Assembly (NCBI GenBank): GCA_002436025.1
Contig: DIXM01000008.1
Coordinates: forward strand, 147,960 to 211,959
Reading direction: 5' to 3'
Origin: a candidate division Hyd24-12 bacterium UBA6080
GTDB lineage: Bacteria > Fermentibacterota > Fermentibacteria > Fermentibacterales > JCC-6
DNA length: 64,000 bases
Part shown: piece after piece, positions 8,102 to 16,951 of the stretch
Numbering within the stretch: the first letter of the stretch is position 1
Layout: each line of letters begins with the position of its first letter
Made by a program: the position numbers and the translations under genes
Notes under the pieces: model-generated
What the model was told of the DNA's origin: nothing
What the model saw: only the letters and a program-made list of their open reading frames with translations
The model's database searches: none

Positions 8102-11016
8102 CTCCACCACCATCCTCCGTATAGTGCACCGCCTCGCACTTCGGACTGGCGGTAACGGTCTGTCGAGAGCACAAGAAACCGAGCGGCTCTTGCCAGCGTG
8201 GGCAATTCCATGAGCCGTGTCAGACCATCGCGTAGCCGTGCCCCGGCCCATGCATCCACCCCTGCGGCATCGCTGGTAAGCCTGAGAGCAAGTTCGGAGA
8301 GCCAACGGGCTTCTGAGTCATCAGCGAGTGCTGCGGAAGGCAAGATGTGGAACCTGGTTGCGAGTAACGCAAATCGTTCGACAAGTTCCTTGCATGTTCT
8401 GGCTGCGAGGTCCGCGCAATCGCGCTCTAGAACTGAACCGATAGCGACTTCGTCACGTCGTCGCGACACCGCATCCTTCAGTCGCGTCATTCCATCTGTG
8501 CCCCCACATGCGGCAACCTCTGCCTTCGCCCAGTTGTCCCCACAAAGTTGCCGAGTGACGTGAAACCCAAGTGCAAGCAGCACCTTGCGCCTTCGTATAG
8601 TGGAAAAAAACTCGCCTGGTAGCTTGGCGCAGCCCCAAAGCTGAGTGATGGCTAGCATACGGATTATCGACTCCAGCGATCGCGCTTCGACATCGATACG
8701 TGGGGTACAGCCTATATCTTCCAGCCCCCTAACCACCGGAGGCACGATTATTGCTGCAGTTAGTTGATGGATCCGTGCAACATACATCCCGCCTGGTGCC
8801 GGGGCGTCATACTCGGATGCCGAGACCATCCCCACCTCAAAGGTGGGGGCCTCGAAAGCCAGACGCGTGACTATCGGCTTGACATCGTCTCCGCTATCAT
8901 CAAGTAGGCGAACAATGTAACCCTTCTCGCGCCGGTGAAGTGCCCATCGCAGAGGTGTGAAGTTTCGCTCACATCGCACTGTGAACGCCCCCAATTCATC
9001 GGCTGTGAACGCAACCTCGCAGATTCGTGCGGCATCCAAAGCATCTTCGACTTTTCTGGTCTTGCGGAAGTGGTTTTCGAAGCTATTCCACCAGCGGTCT
9101 GCAGAGACGGGTAGCTGTAACGGCGGAAGCTGCTTTGAGAAAATAGCAGTATTACCTTCTCTTTCGAATAGAGAAACACGACTCGTGATGTTACGTCCAA
9201 CCGGCCCTCGAATGGTGACCTCGACATGGCCTTCGCACATTTGCTCGAGTGATGGCTCCGGGGGCTCCAGTTGTATGATCAATGGACCGCTAGGACTCAC
9301 ACCCGGTGACCAAAGCCGGGCCTCCCTGATGCGCATTACCACATCCAGATCGCCCAAGGTCTCTGTATTGATCTCCGGACTTACGCGAGCGGAAACGCGA
9401 ATCCGATGGAAACCAATAGGCAATTGCGGAAGCTCGACGAAAAGCGGTTCACCGGGTGTTATCGGGCAAAGCTCAAGAGGAGGATTGACATCATCGCCCA
9501 TGGAGACCAGAAGCCCCTCGATTGGGTGGTCGACGCGAATCGCCAAACATGGCTTTTCAGTTACGAGCCATTCGCCGTGACCTTCTCCGTCCCACGCAAC
9601 CGCACCAAGTCCCGCTGGCCAGACCTCGATCGTCCTCGCTTGCCCTAGACCAAGGCGATGGAGCGTCTCTTCCCAGTCGGAAGTCAGTGCCGAAGGCAGG
9701 TTAAGAAGCGCCCCAACAGCTCCCTCGCATTGCAGATCAATCAAGCAAACATGATCTGTTGAGACAAGTGACCCGCTGGAATCCACGAGGATATACCGCT
9801 CGCCGGGGCGAACCCGAAGGCTCCGTAACTCGTAAGCAAATCCATCTGAAGCTATTCTGAATAGCCAGAGCGGTCCTGGCCGAAGGAGACACTCGGTTCG
9901 GAGCAAGTAATCGAGTTGTGCATCAGTCTGCTCGAACTGGAGTAGTACTTCGTCGGCTTGCGGCCACCGGCCTAAAGTGACACGTTGCGCGCCATGTAAA
10001 CACCTTCCCCTAGCGAGCGGCCGGCTCTTCGCACCTGCCACCTTGCACCGCGATCCGGTCAGTATCTCCCTAGTACGAGGAAAGCGGAAAAGCAGATGCG
10101 ACAGATCAGGGATTTCGATAAAAACTTCCCAAGAACGGCTTTGGGGATACTTCGGTCGAAGTACGAGTCGCGGTTCAATCCCGAGTTGCGCGACCTCTGC
10201 TCTTGCCTCTTCTGGGCGATTAATGGTGGGTATAGTGCTTCGACCGATCACACCAAGGCCACGGACCTGCGTGCGTTCGCTGGCCAAACGGCGCGCGTCT
10301 CGGAGCCATTCTCGTGCACTCCGTTCCTTGTTCAGGTCTAAGCCGATCCGCTGAAGCGTTGCCGGGTGTATGAGATTGTCAAAGCCAGGCTGCCCATGGA
10401 GAAGAAGAGCAGCCGCAATCTGACCCACAAGTTGTGTGTCCTGCGCGAAGTTCTGAAAGCGAGATGTGGCATTCCAACTCCGCGCGGCGATCAGTTCTCC
10501 CAGTATCGAGGGCGACTCAAGGAGTTCTCCGGAAAACGAGTACCTTAACTCGTAGAGGGTGCGTGCGAGTTGTCGTTGCAGATCCTTCGGTAGGATGGCA
10601 TGCGTGATCGGCCAGCAGATAATGGAGAAATGCTCAGACCATGCCCCGGATGGAACTGCACCTCCAAACTCTCTCTGGAACTCCCGGTAGGAGTTTCGAA
10701 TCCAATTGCGATCACCATTAATTGTCCAACCGGGCGTCTCAAGTTCGAAAGTTTGCCAGTATTCGTCACCAGAATAAAGGTACCCAAGTTCAGAAGCATA
10801 AACGATCCAAACCAGAGCATGATCTCTTGAAGGCGGACTGTTAACGATATACGTACGTATTGCGGTCGAGAGTGTCTTGATCTCACGCAGGTCGAGGCCG
10901 TGCTCTAGAGCAAAAATCTGATGTTCATACCCATTACTGCGCCGATGGCCTCGGAGTTCTGCGAAGTGCCACGCAAGGCGTTTCTGCCAGCTTCGAAGGT
11001 CCGCATCCATCACCAT
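8098..11016 (-). CDS. Large Druantia type I core protein (DruB/DruC position)
   Basis: A protein of about 972 residues with no ATPase or nuclease motif that I can see. The N-terminal 250 residues are helical, the centre (about 300-750) looks beta-rich, and the C-terminus is helical again. The stop of druA overlaps two candidate starts, ATG at 11016 and ATG at 11010 (TGATG arrangement); an upstream ATG at 11046 is less likely. Type I Druantia encodes two proteins, DruB and DruC, between DruA and DruD; here a single long protein occupies that place, so it may be one of them with the other lost, or a fusion. Translation is coupled to both neighbours. Confidence 0.65.
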   Translation of the reverse strand: MVMDADLRSWQKRLAWHFAELRGHRRSNGYEHQIFALEHGLDLREIKTLSTAIRTYIVNSPPSRDHALVWIVYASELGYLYSGDEYWQTFELETPGWTINGDRNWIRNSYREFQREFGGAVPSGAWSEHFSIICWPITHAILPKDLQRQLARTLYELRYSFSGELLESPSILGELIAARSWNATSRFQNFAQDTQLVGQIAAALLLHGQPGFDNLIHPATLQRIGLDLNKERSAREWLRDARRLASERTQVRGLGVIGRSTIPTINRPEEARAEVAQLGIEPRLVLRPKYPQSRSWEVFIEIPDLSHLLFRFPRTREILTGSRCKVAGAKSRPLARGRCLHGAQRVTLGRWPQADEVLLQFEQTDAQLDYLLRTECLLRPGPLWLFRIASDGFAYELRSLRVRPGERYILVDSSGSLVSTDHVCLIDLQCEGAVGALLNLPSALTSDWEETLHRLGLGQARTIEVWPAGLGAVAWDGEGHGEWLVTEKPCLAIRVDHPIEGLLVSMGDDVNPPLELCPITPGEPLFVELPQLPIGFHRIRVSARVSPEINTETLGDLDVVMRIREARLWSPGVSPSGPLIIQLEPPEPSLEQMCEGHVEVTIRGPVGRNITSRVSLFEREGNTAIFSKQLPPLQLPVSADRWWNSFENHFRKTRKVEDALDAARICEVAFTADELGAFTVRCERNFTPLRWALHRREKGYIVRLLDDSGDDVKPIVTRLAFEAPTFEVGMVSASEYDAPAPGGMYVARIHQLTAAIIVPPVVRGLEDIGCTPRIDVEARSLESIIRMLAITQLWGCAKLPGEFFSTIRRRKVLLALGFHVTRQLCGDNWAKAEVAACGGTDGMTRLKDAVSRRRDEVAIGSVLERDCADLAARTCKELVERFALLATRFHILPSAALADDSEARWLSELALRLTSDAAGVDAWAGARLRDGLTRLMELPTLARAARFLVLSTDRYRQSEVRGGALYGGWWWR

Positions 11017-12197
11017 GTTGACCCGGGTCCGCCGTTGAGCATGCAATCCATGATTCTATGTCGTGAAAAACTCAAGTACCGCTTATCCCTCGCTGCCCTG
11101 GGTACGATCCATCGGCTCAGGCAGAAGTCGGCTATCTCTGAGGCCGACAAGGTTGAGAAATGGGTGTTCCTTTGCCTCCCCAATAGAATATCCTGCCAGT
11201 TACTGGCTAGCGGGATCGCGTAGACCTCCCTCTTCACGCCATGTTTGAGGATGGTGTTTCCATCGATGCCGATCTTCTCCAAGGCGGTTCGAGCAACGCG
11301 AATTTTCCAGTTGGGTCCCATGCCGAACCGATGTCCCGAAGCGTAGGGGTGGTCTATCGCCTCAAGATAGCCTCGTAACGATTCGAATATTTCCCCGGAC
11401 AAGTGAAAGTGGCCGAATCCCTTTGTTGTGCCAATCCTCAAGAAGCGTGCCCCGTTTGGTATTGCCAGACGGTTGTAGATAGACGAGCGCCCTAAGGCCG
11501 ATGTCGTTGTAAGCAAGACCAAGCGGGCGCGCTTCTTCTTCTTACTGATCACGGCCTCGAGCCCAAGGTATTTACGCTCGTATACTTTCTTGACTTCTGT
11601 GCTTGCCATCAGGGCAGCGACGAGTTTGCCTCCGATGATCTGGGAGTAGGGAGGAACAGCGCCAACCACATAAGCATCCATGACGTGAACCAGTCGTTCA
11701 CATCGATCTTCGTGAGTCCACCCAATCCAGTTGTCGCGGGCAGAGAGATTAAAAACGGGGTCGCCTAGAGCAAAGAGTCCTATTAGGCATCCATTTTGGC
11801 GGTCTCGAACTAGAAACCGGAGCCGGCGACCGAAACCTTGGGAGACAGGGACCGACCACAACAGGCATGCAAATCTAAAGAGGCGGGACTCCGATGATTC
11901 GGCAGTGACTTCAACAAGTTCCGGATCGATGGAAGCAGGATTGACCTGTCTGCCTGTTGCGAAGTGACTGGACAACTCCTGACCGTGAACCGCAATGAAC
12001 GAACTATTATGCTCTAAATTCTGTAGACGTTGCGTCGCATGGAGATCACGTATCTTCTGTTTGGTCAACTCAGCATCGACAAAGTAACCATCGCAGTTCT
12101 TGGAGAATCCAATATCGAGAAGATGTTGGTGAATGGTTCTTCGTAGCGATGTAGCATTCGGAAGGTCGTTGCCAGAATGCGAACTCCGGGTAGCCAC
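11010..12197 (-). CDS. druA: Druantia DruA, DUF4338 protein
   Basis: About 395 residues. The DUF4338 signature is clear: GLFALGDPVFNLSARDNWIG, then GAVPPYSQIIGGKLVAALMA, followed by the KYLGLEAVIS region and an LVLLTTTSALGRSSIYNRL segment. This family defines DruA of type I Druantia. The frame opens with GTG codons at 12209 and 12197; the second is preferred because GGAG stands eleven bases before it, while the first has almost no spacing. The gene begins the coupled druA to druE operon. The biochemical role of DruA is not established; DUF4338 proteins have been suggested to bind nucleic acid. Confidence 0.85.
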   Translation of the reverse strand: MATRSSHSGNDLPNATSLRRTIHQHLLDIGFSKNCDGYFVDAELTKQKIRDLHATQRLQNLEHNSSFIAVHGQELSSHFATGRQVNPASIDPELVEVTAESSESRLFRFACLLWSVPVSQGFGRRLRFLVRDRQNGCLIGLFALGDPVFNLSARDNWIGWTHEDRCERLVHVMDAYVVGAVPPYSQIIGGKLVAALMASTEVKKVYERKYLGLEAVISKKKKRARLVLLTTTSALGRSSIYNRLAIPNGARFLRIGTTKGFGHFHLSGEIFESLRGYLEAIDHPYASGHRFGMGPNWKIRVARTALEKIGIDGNTILKHGVKREVYAIPLASNWQDILLGRQRNTHFSTLSASEIADFCLSRWIVPRAARDKRYLSFSRHRIMDCMLNGGPGSTW

Positions 12198-12411
12198 GAT
12201 CAGGCACACTCCTTCCCCATGGCACCAGTTTCGTAAATAACACTCGGCGCGAACCCTAGAACGCCGGAAATGCGCACTGCGGTGGCACCAGTCGGCAAGG
12301 TTTGCAGCACGTCACTCCCCATAATGCTTCCATAGGCAACAACGTCTCGCATGACCATTCATTGGAGCCACCTGGGGTAGGTTAACTTGTTGGGTTCATG
12401 CTGTTGTTTGG

Positions 12412-13041
12412 CTAGTCAATGTTCAAATTCTCAAGGTTGTCTCTATTCATGACATCTGCGAGAATCTTCAATAGCTGAGTGCGTTCGGCTGGCTGCCGTG
12501 TAACCTCGGGATCCAAGACGACATCCATAATACCCATCTCACTTCCATCAGGGTTATTACGGTAGTGGTCGTTGTGGCCAGGATCGTCGACCCACAAGAG
12601 CACATCTGCCTCAATGTTCCAGCGATGTATTGATTCGCCGTATGCTGGGCCTGTGAGATTGCTGCTGCCGATGATCGCTGCCACGGGATTTCCTGCTTGC
12701 GTACGAATAGCAACTTTAGCGTGCCAGTTGTTAAGCGTCGACCTGTACGAATGAACATTCTTTATCGTGCGGAGTCGGCGTACGAAGTCGCAGTACGTTT
12801 GCAAGTACTGTGGGTATTCGTTTTCGAACATCCCCGCCACGGTTGTCACCTCACCGTTAGTGCAGCCTTGGTCGATCAGATTCAGAAGACCGTCCGATAA
12901 TACGCTGTATCTTGGCCCCTCCGATACGTAGCCTGAACAGATGATAGCGGAGTCACCGATCGGGGAAGTCAGCAGGAGTCGCATCAGGTGTCTGAAGTAG
13001 CTCAGGGAATAGTCCTGCCGTAACGTTATCTTCAGAGGCAA
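12412..13041 (-). CDS. PLD-superfamily (HKD-like) protein
   Basis: A 209-residue protein starting at a TTG (13041) preceded by AGGAGAGAAGT. One HxK motif is seen in WHAKVAIRTQAGNPVAAIIG followed by SSNLTG, the arrangement of single-HKD nucleases and lipases of the BfiI/PLD group, which dimerise to form the active site. The aspartate of a full HKD motif is not evident. PLD proteins accompany DISARM (DrmC) and deazaguanine (Dpd) systems; here the gene lies about 210 bases upstream of druA on the same strand, so it may be an added nuclease of the Druantia locus or independent. Confidence 0.75.
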   Translation of the reverse strand: MPLKITLRQDYSLSYFRHLMRLLLTSPIGDSAIICSGYVSEGPRYSVLSDGLLNLIDQGCTNGEVTTVAGMFENEYPQYLQTYCDFVRRLRTIKNVHSYRSTLNNWHAKVAIRTQAGNPVAAIIGSSNLTGPAYGESIHRWNIEADVLLWVDDPGHNDHYRNNPDGSEMGIMDVVLDPEVTRQPAERTQLLKILADVMNRDNLENLNID

Positions 13042-13214
13042 ACTTCTCTCCTACTGAACAATGATTCTGTTGCAGTTGCTTATCCAGGCCACCCGATGAC
13101 CCAGTACGAGAATACCCCGAAATTTACCTCCAGTCAATGTGGATATTCAACTTTCAGATCTTGCTTGGGTGCAGCATAACACCAAAATTCTATGTGTTAC
13201 ACAGCTACAATACA

Positions 13215-13269
13215 ATACGGGTTCAACTCAATCGCACTCTCAGGATGCACTGATGTAAGAAACCCGTAT
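13215..13269. repeat. 9-bp inverted repeat at the integrase 3' end
   Basis: ATACGGGTT at 13215-13223 and its exact complement AACCCGTAT at 13261-13269 are separated by 37 bases and end on the stop codon of the recombinase gene. It may be a stem-loop ending the integrase message, or arm or core sites of its attachment site. There is no poly-T tract to make a standard terminator. Confidence 0.4.
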
Positions 13270-14288
13270 CATCCTCTCCGGACGTACGGAATGTGCAGCC
13301 CTTGGGCCGCCTTCTTCCGCGCCCTCTCTCCACGCCTGTCGTACTTCGCAGTAGTGTCGGTGCTGGAATGCCCCAGATAACCCGCCACGGTCACGGCATC
13401 CGTAATGTCTAAAAGATCGCTTGCGGTCGTCCGTCTGAGGTCGTGGGTCACCAAGTCCTTAACCCCGGCTTCCCTTGCCCGGCGTTTCATGATCTCGTTC
13501 AAGCTCTGTGAACTGATGCCCTGCCCTTCGACCAAGTGGCCTCCCCGCCTGCCTGCCCAGAAAAGGAGCCCTGGAGCATCCCCTCGGCATTCCAGCCAAT
13601 CCCTCAACGCATCCGCTCCTCCGTTGCCCATGAACACTGTTCGTTCTTTCCTGCCCTTAACCATCACCTTGATGCTGAGGGTTTCTCCGTCGTCCGTGAT
13701 TGCCTCTCGGGTCAGCGACGCAATCTCTCCTCGTCGGAGTCCTCCAGGGTAAGCACAGGCAAGAACGGCAGCATCACGACGTCCGACAGGGGAGGAATCC
13801 TTCAGGCACACTTCCATCAATGCGCCCCTCTCTCCACCGTTGACGTAGCGACCGGCCGGTTCCGTGGATCCTCCTCTTACAGCCTTCACCTTCCTGATGA
13901 GCCGGTAAGTCTCAGCGTTCATCTGCCCCTTGTCGAAGGCAGACTCCACCACACCCCTTATCGCTGCCAGGATAGCGTTCACATAAGCAGGTTTGTGCTC
14001 TTCGGCGAGCTTCGTCACCAGGGCGGTCACTATCTCTGGGGTGAGCCTGCTCCACGGGAATTCATTCCACGAACACCTGCCGATGAGCATGGCAACCTTG
14101 TCCAACTTCCTCATCATTTGGTAGCGACCACTCTCGCTTCTCAGTCCCATCAGGTACAGTGCCGCTGGATTCTCCGGAACGACGGGAACAGAGATTCCTC
14201 CACCGTTCATCGCCTGAACAGTCTTGATGTATTGAGCCTGTGAGGACTCAGCGTCTGGGTCGGCTCGATCGCTGTGTTTCTCCATCAT
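13269..14288 (-). CDS. Tyrosine recombinase / phage-type integrase
   Basis: A 339-residue site-specific recombinase. Catalytic residues are visible in order: Arg in GGLRRGEIASL, Lys in KGRKERTVF, His-x-x-Arg in THDLRRTTAS, His in GYLGHSSTDTT and the Tyr in AKYDRR. The N-terminal half is a typical SAM-like core-binding domain. The start at ATG 14288 is supported by GGAGG eight bases upstream; the longer frame to 14384 is AT-rich and lacks a ribosome site. It lacks the extra patch between motifs II and III that marks integron IntI enzymes, so it is unlikely to drive the attC array further right. It probably mobilised part of this island. Confidence 0.9.
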   Translation of the reverse strand: MMEKHSDRADPDAESSQAQYIKTVQAMNGGGISVPVVPENPAALYLMGLRSESGRYQMMRKLDKVAMLIGRCSWNEFPWSRLTPEIVTALVTKLAEEHKPAYVNAILAAIRGVVESAFDKGQMNAETYRLIRKVKAVRGGSTEPAGRYVNGGERGALMEVCLKDSSPVGRRDAAVLACAYPGGLRRGEIASLTREAITDDGETLSIKVMVKGRKERTVFMGNGGADALRDWLECRGDAPGLLFWAGRRGGHLVEGQGISSQSLNEIMKRRAREAGVKDLVTHDLRRTTASDLLDITDAVTVAGYLGHSSTDTTAKYDRRGERARKKAAQGLHIPYVRRG

Positions 14289-14784
14289 TTCTGCTGCCTC
14301 CAAATAGCTTGTTAGAATATACATTCCTATATGATATTCTATGCAAGACAAATAACAAAAGCAAGCGTTCCAGTGACCCTTCAATCAATAACCCCTTTGA
14401 CTGATCAAGCGGATTTCGGGAAACCAACACCATCATCAAAACAAACGGGAGCATCTGGGAATGCATGAGATGTTGACATGTGATTGGGACCTATATACTG
14501 CATATTTGGATCAGTTTGTTATCGCTGCCATGTCGTGAACACCAAAAGATTCTACCACAAATACACACTATTATGGCCATTGTGTTATGTTATTTGCAGT
14601 GTTTATGCACCCCATGAAGAGCAGCGGGCACTTATACTATCTTCGGGAATGTTGGTATCCCCACAACTGCGGGAATCTGGATGTCTCAAATCAAAGAATG
14701 ACGTGGAAAACTCATCTATCACAAGTGGGGAAAACTATGTTGGGCTTTGATACCATGGGTTATAGAGCATTGGACGGGTGCCGG
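14289..14784. other. AT-rich intergenic region upstream of the integrase
   Basis: About 500 bases without a convincing gene; the short open frames here have no ribosome sites and unusual composition. It should hold the integrase promoter (minus strand) and the end of the minus-strand gene at 14785. It also holds one copy of a 22-base near-repeat (14664-14685) found again at 43459. Confidence 0.6.
14664..14685 (+). repeat. 22-base direct near-repeat, left copy
   Basis: Seventeen identical bases (14664-14680) plus TGTC after one mismatch match 43459-43480 in the same orientation. Both copies lie in gene-free DNA. The identity stops sharply at both ends. Origin unknown; chance is possible at this length. 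Confidence 0.35.
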
Positions 14785-15402
14785 TTAGTGCTGAAACTCA
14801 GCCAATTCTAAAAGTGTACCGAAGATAACACTTGCAATAGAGTCTTTCGAATCGACTGAAACCAAATCCTTTCGAGTAAGAACAACCTTATCAATGCCAA
14901 GATAAAACTTTTTCTTATGGTTTTGAATCTGTCGAATAGTATAAACCGGATGGGGGATTTCGGTGAAATCAGACTCTCGTCCTACCAAGGGCCAATAGAA
15001 ATTGCCGTGGTCAGAGGTTCTGGGAAGACTCTCCCAGCCTGCCATATCAAAGTCGTAGTCCAGCCTAGCAGCTACTACAATTGGGCGATCACCTTGCAAG
15101 AATGCGATTTCTACCGCATAGACCGGAGCAAGTCTGAGATCAGATATGGTTGGATGTTCAGGGTCACTAACCATCTGATAGAGCTTGATAAAATCTGTTG
15201 GAAACCAGCCATGGCTTTGCACATCAGATTTCCAACGAAGGAAACCAAATGAACTGCGCAGAAGAGAAAAGAAACCGGCTTCTTGAGCAACGGAATCCAT
15301 CTCGTCAAGAAGTTTTTTCAGATTCTGGTATGTATCAAATACAACCTTAAAGGCGTTGTTAATGTTTACGCCAACATCATACACTCTGTCATGAGTATTC
15401 AT
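14785..15402 (-). CDS. Uncharacterised partner of the PD-(D/E)XK gene
   Basis: A 205-residue protein. ATG at 15402 is preferred to the longer frame (15444) because AAAGG lies seven bases upstream; it overlaps the end of the nuclease gene by 14 bases, so the two are translationally linked. No motif is recognised. Composition is that of a soluble protein with many aromatic residues in the centre and a charged N-terminal helix (NLKKLLDEMDS). The gene is distinctly AT-rich compared with the backbone, suggesting recent transfer together with its partner. Confidence 0.65.
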   Translation of the reverse strand: MNTHDRVYDVGVNINNAFKVVFDTYQNLKKLLDEMDSVAQEAGFFSLLRSSFGFLRWKSDVQSHGWFPTDFIKLYQMVSDPEHPTISDLRLAPVYAVEIAFLQGDRPIVVAARLDYDFDMAGWESLPRTSDHGNFYWPLVGRESDFTEIPHPVYTIRQIQNHKKKFYLGIDKVVLTRKDLVSVDSKDSIASVIFGTLLELAEFQH

Positions 15403-16195
15403 ACTTAGCCTTTCTGGCGACAACATTGAGAGTGGGCCACACAATTCGTTCGTTTCCTGATTTATATAAATATGCCAGTTTCCTGTTGACTACAGTTTCA
15501 TCTTGGTTGAAGCCTCGAAAACAATCAAAGCCTTTTATAGAAAGAAGTTGGATAAGGTCACTAATAACCAATTTTCCCCATTCAGGCATATGAAAGATCT
15601 CAATGCTGTTGAGAGCATCGAGGACATCCTGCCAGGTAAGAAGCCAGAAAGATACACCAGACGCCACTAGGTTTCTTCTCTTGACATCATCAGCAATAAG
15701 GCTTCCAGATCCTACAGGGGCAAGAAGAACAAGATGCTTATGCGTTGCTGCATAGTGACGCAGTATAGCGCCAGAGTAGCGTTTTAACTGATTTATACTC
15801 TCTATAGATGTATCATCATTCTCGGACTGAGAAGAGGCATAAGCGATATCGTCATCTGATGATAACTTGCTCTCATATTTAACTTCTATGCCAATTAGGC
15901 AATCAGCAGTTGTGCTGCTTAATAGAATGTCAATTTCTCCATGATCAGGTAGTCTTTGCCAGAAGTTCATGTGATAGTTATACTTTGATATACTAAACAA
16001 AGTATCATGATAGCCAGCTATCTGTTGTTCATTATTGCCGGAATAGCACTTTGCTCGCATTAGTACTTTTTGAAGACCGACTTCAAATGGAAGATAGCGA
16101 ATCGAGCCAAAAAAATCCCCTGTCAACTGGTCCTCTGACCTATCATGTAGGTTACTGAGTGAGCGGGAAATCTTGCCATGTATTTCTGCTAGCAT
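15389..16195 (-). CDS. PD-(D/E)XK-type nuclease-like protein
   Basis: A 268-residue protein with a likely restriction-endonuclease fold: an early acidic pair (SEDQLTGDFFGSIRYLPF), then GEIDILLSS providing the Asp, and IGIEVKYESK providing the E-x-K strand, followed by a long helical C-terminus. The SEDQLTG..FG..RYLPF opening recurs in proteins of defence islands, to my knowledge of the family. It is the first gene of a two-gene AT-rich cassette next to a tyrosine recombinase, which fits a small restriction-like or abortive defence module. The substrate is unknown. Confidence 0.7.
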   Translation of the reverse strand: MLAEIHGKISRSLSNLHDRSEDQLTGDFFGSIRYLPFEVGLQKVLMRAKCYSGNNEQQIAGYHDTLFSISKYNYHMNFWQRLPDHGEIDILLSSTTADCLIGIEVKYESKLSSDDDIAYASSQSENDDTSIESINQLKRYSGAILRHYAATHKHLVLLAPVGSGSLIADDVKRRNLVASGVSFWLLTWQDVLDALNSIEIFHMPEWGKLVISDLIQLLSIKGFDCFRGFNQDETVVNRKLAYLYKSGNERIVWPTLNVVARKAKYEYS

Positions 16196-16358
16196 GCGAA
16201 ACCTTTCAGATGATTCTCTAGTTTAACAATGCTTTGTACTGAGACGGGTGTAAAGAGTACGATGTATGACGTCTCACTTAGAACAATCAAAGGAGTATCG
16301 TTGTGTGGCATAGCTCTGTTCTTAGCTGAGAACTCAATCATGACGGTCTGCATGATTG

Positions 16359-16670
16359 TCAGTTAGCCCTAATTGTGAATAAATAATACTTCATTTCCCT
16401 CAGGAACTCTTGAGTGATAGCAACCTCTGAAGCTGACCCGATCACGCTGTCAATCCCACAACGAGGGCAAGCGGCGGTATCGGATTCGTAGGTGTCCCCC
16501 CAGTCCCGAACCTCATCTGCCGGAAAGACAGCGCAGCAGTAAAAGCAGCCACACTTTTCGCTGGCCTCTATCTCGGAGCGGTTGTGGATGGAGTGGCGAT
16601 GTGCCTCCCGAATGGCTGCAGGGATTTCCGCACGCCGATTCTCCCATTCCTCATCGGTCATCCAATCCAT
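16359..16670 (-). CDS. Conserved cytoplasmic protein with zinc ribbon
   Basis: A 103-residue protein. ATG 16670 is chosen because GGGAG lies five bases upstream and it begins four bases after the stop of the upstream gene. It has the conserved pattern EAHRHSIHNRSEIEASEKCG, then CFYC and CPRCGIDSVIG, a four-Cys metal site in a family often annotated only as cytoplasmic protein. No enzymatic role is known to me. It is likely co-transcribed with the 84-residue gene ahead of it. Confidence 0.75.
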   Translation of the reverse strand: MDWMTDEEWENRRAEIPAAIREAHRHSIHNRSEIEASEKCGCFYCCAVFPADEVRDWGDTYESDTAACPRCGIDSVIGSASEVAITQEFLREMKYYLFTIRAN

Positions 16671-16672
16671 AT

Positions 16673-16927
16673 TCACTCCCAATGGAAAGCCCTGAACTCG
16701 TCGAGTTGGGCTTCCAAGTCCATGGCCAGGGAATAGACCTCCATGACCCTCTGGCGCTCGATGTCCTGGTATCGGCCGGCGACGTCCCGGCTGTCCTCCC
16801 CTGGCATCACGTACACGGGGAAGTCATCCCAGAACTTGTCCACAACTACGATGAGATGGGTTGCTCCCAGCCTGCGGCCCTCGTTGAGCCAGAGCAGGAT
16901 CAGATCCCTGTCTGCGATTCTGAACAT
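16673..16927 (-). CDS. Small conserved protein, function unknown
   Basis: An 84-residue protein with a GGGAGG ribosome site six bases before ATG 16927. The central segment (GATHLIVVVDKFWDDFPVYV, then MPGED) resembles proteins of the type that accompany small metabolic or phage genes, but I do not assign it. It lies 24 bases after the metallo-hydrolase gene and 2 bases before the zinc-ribbon gene, forming a compact three-gene run. Confidence 0.7.
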   Translation of the reverse strand: MFRIADRDLILLWLNEGRRLGATHLIVVVDKFWDDFPVYVMPGEDSRDVAGRYQDIERQRVMEVYSLAMDLEAQLDEFRAFHWE

Positions 16928-16951
16928 TCCGATCCTCCCAGAGCAAAGGTG

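Noticed and set aside
1436..13041. Deazaguanine (Dpd) modification cluster, because of a PLD protein and a DUF1998 helicase
   Set aside because: There is no DpdA transglycosylase or queuosine-like gene, while the DUF4338 protein clearly points to Druantia.
13269..14288. Integron integrase for the attC array
   Set aside because: All tyrosine-recombinase residues are present, but the IntI-specific extra helix region between motifs II and III is missing and the gene is 29 kb from the array.
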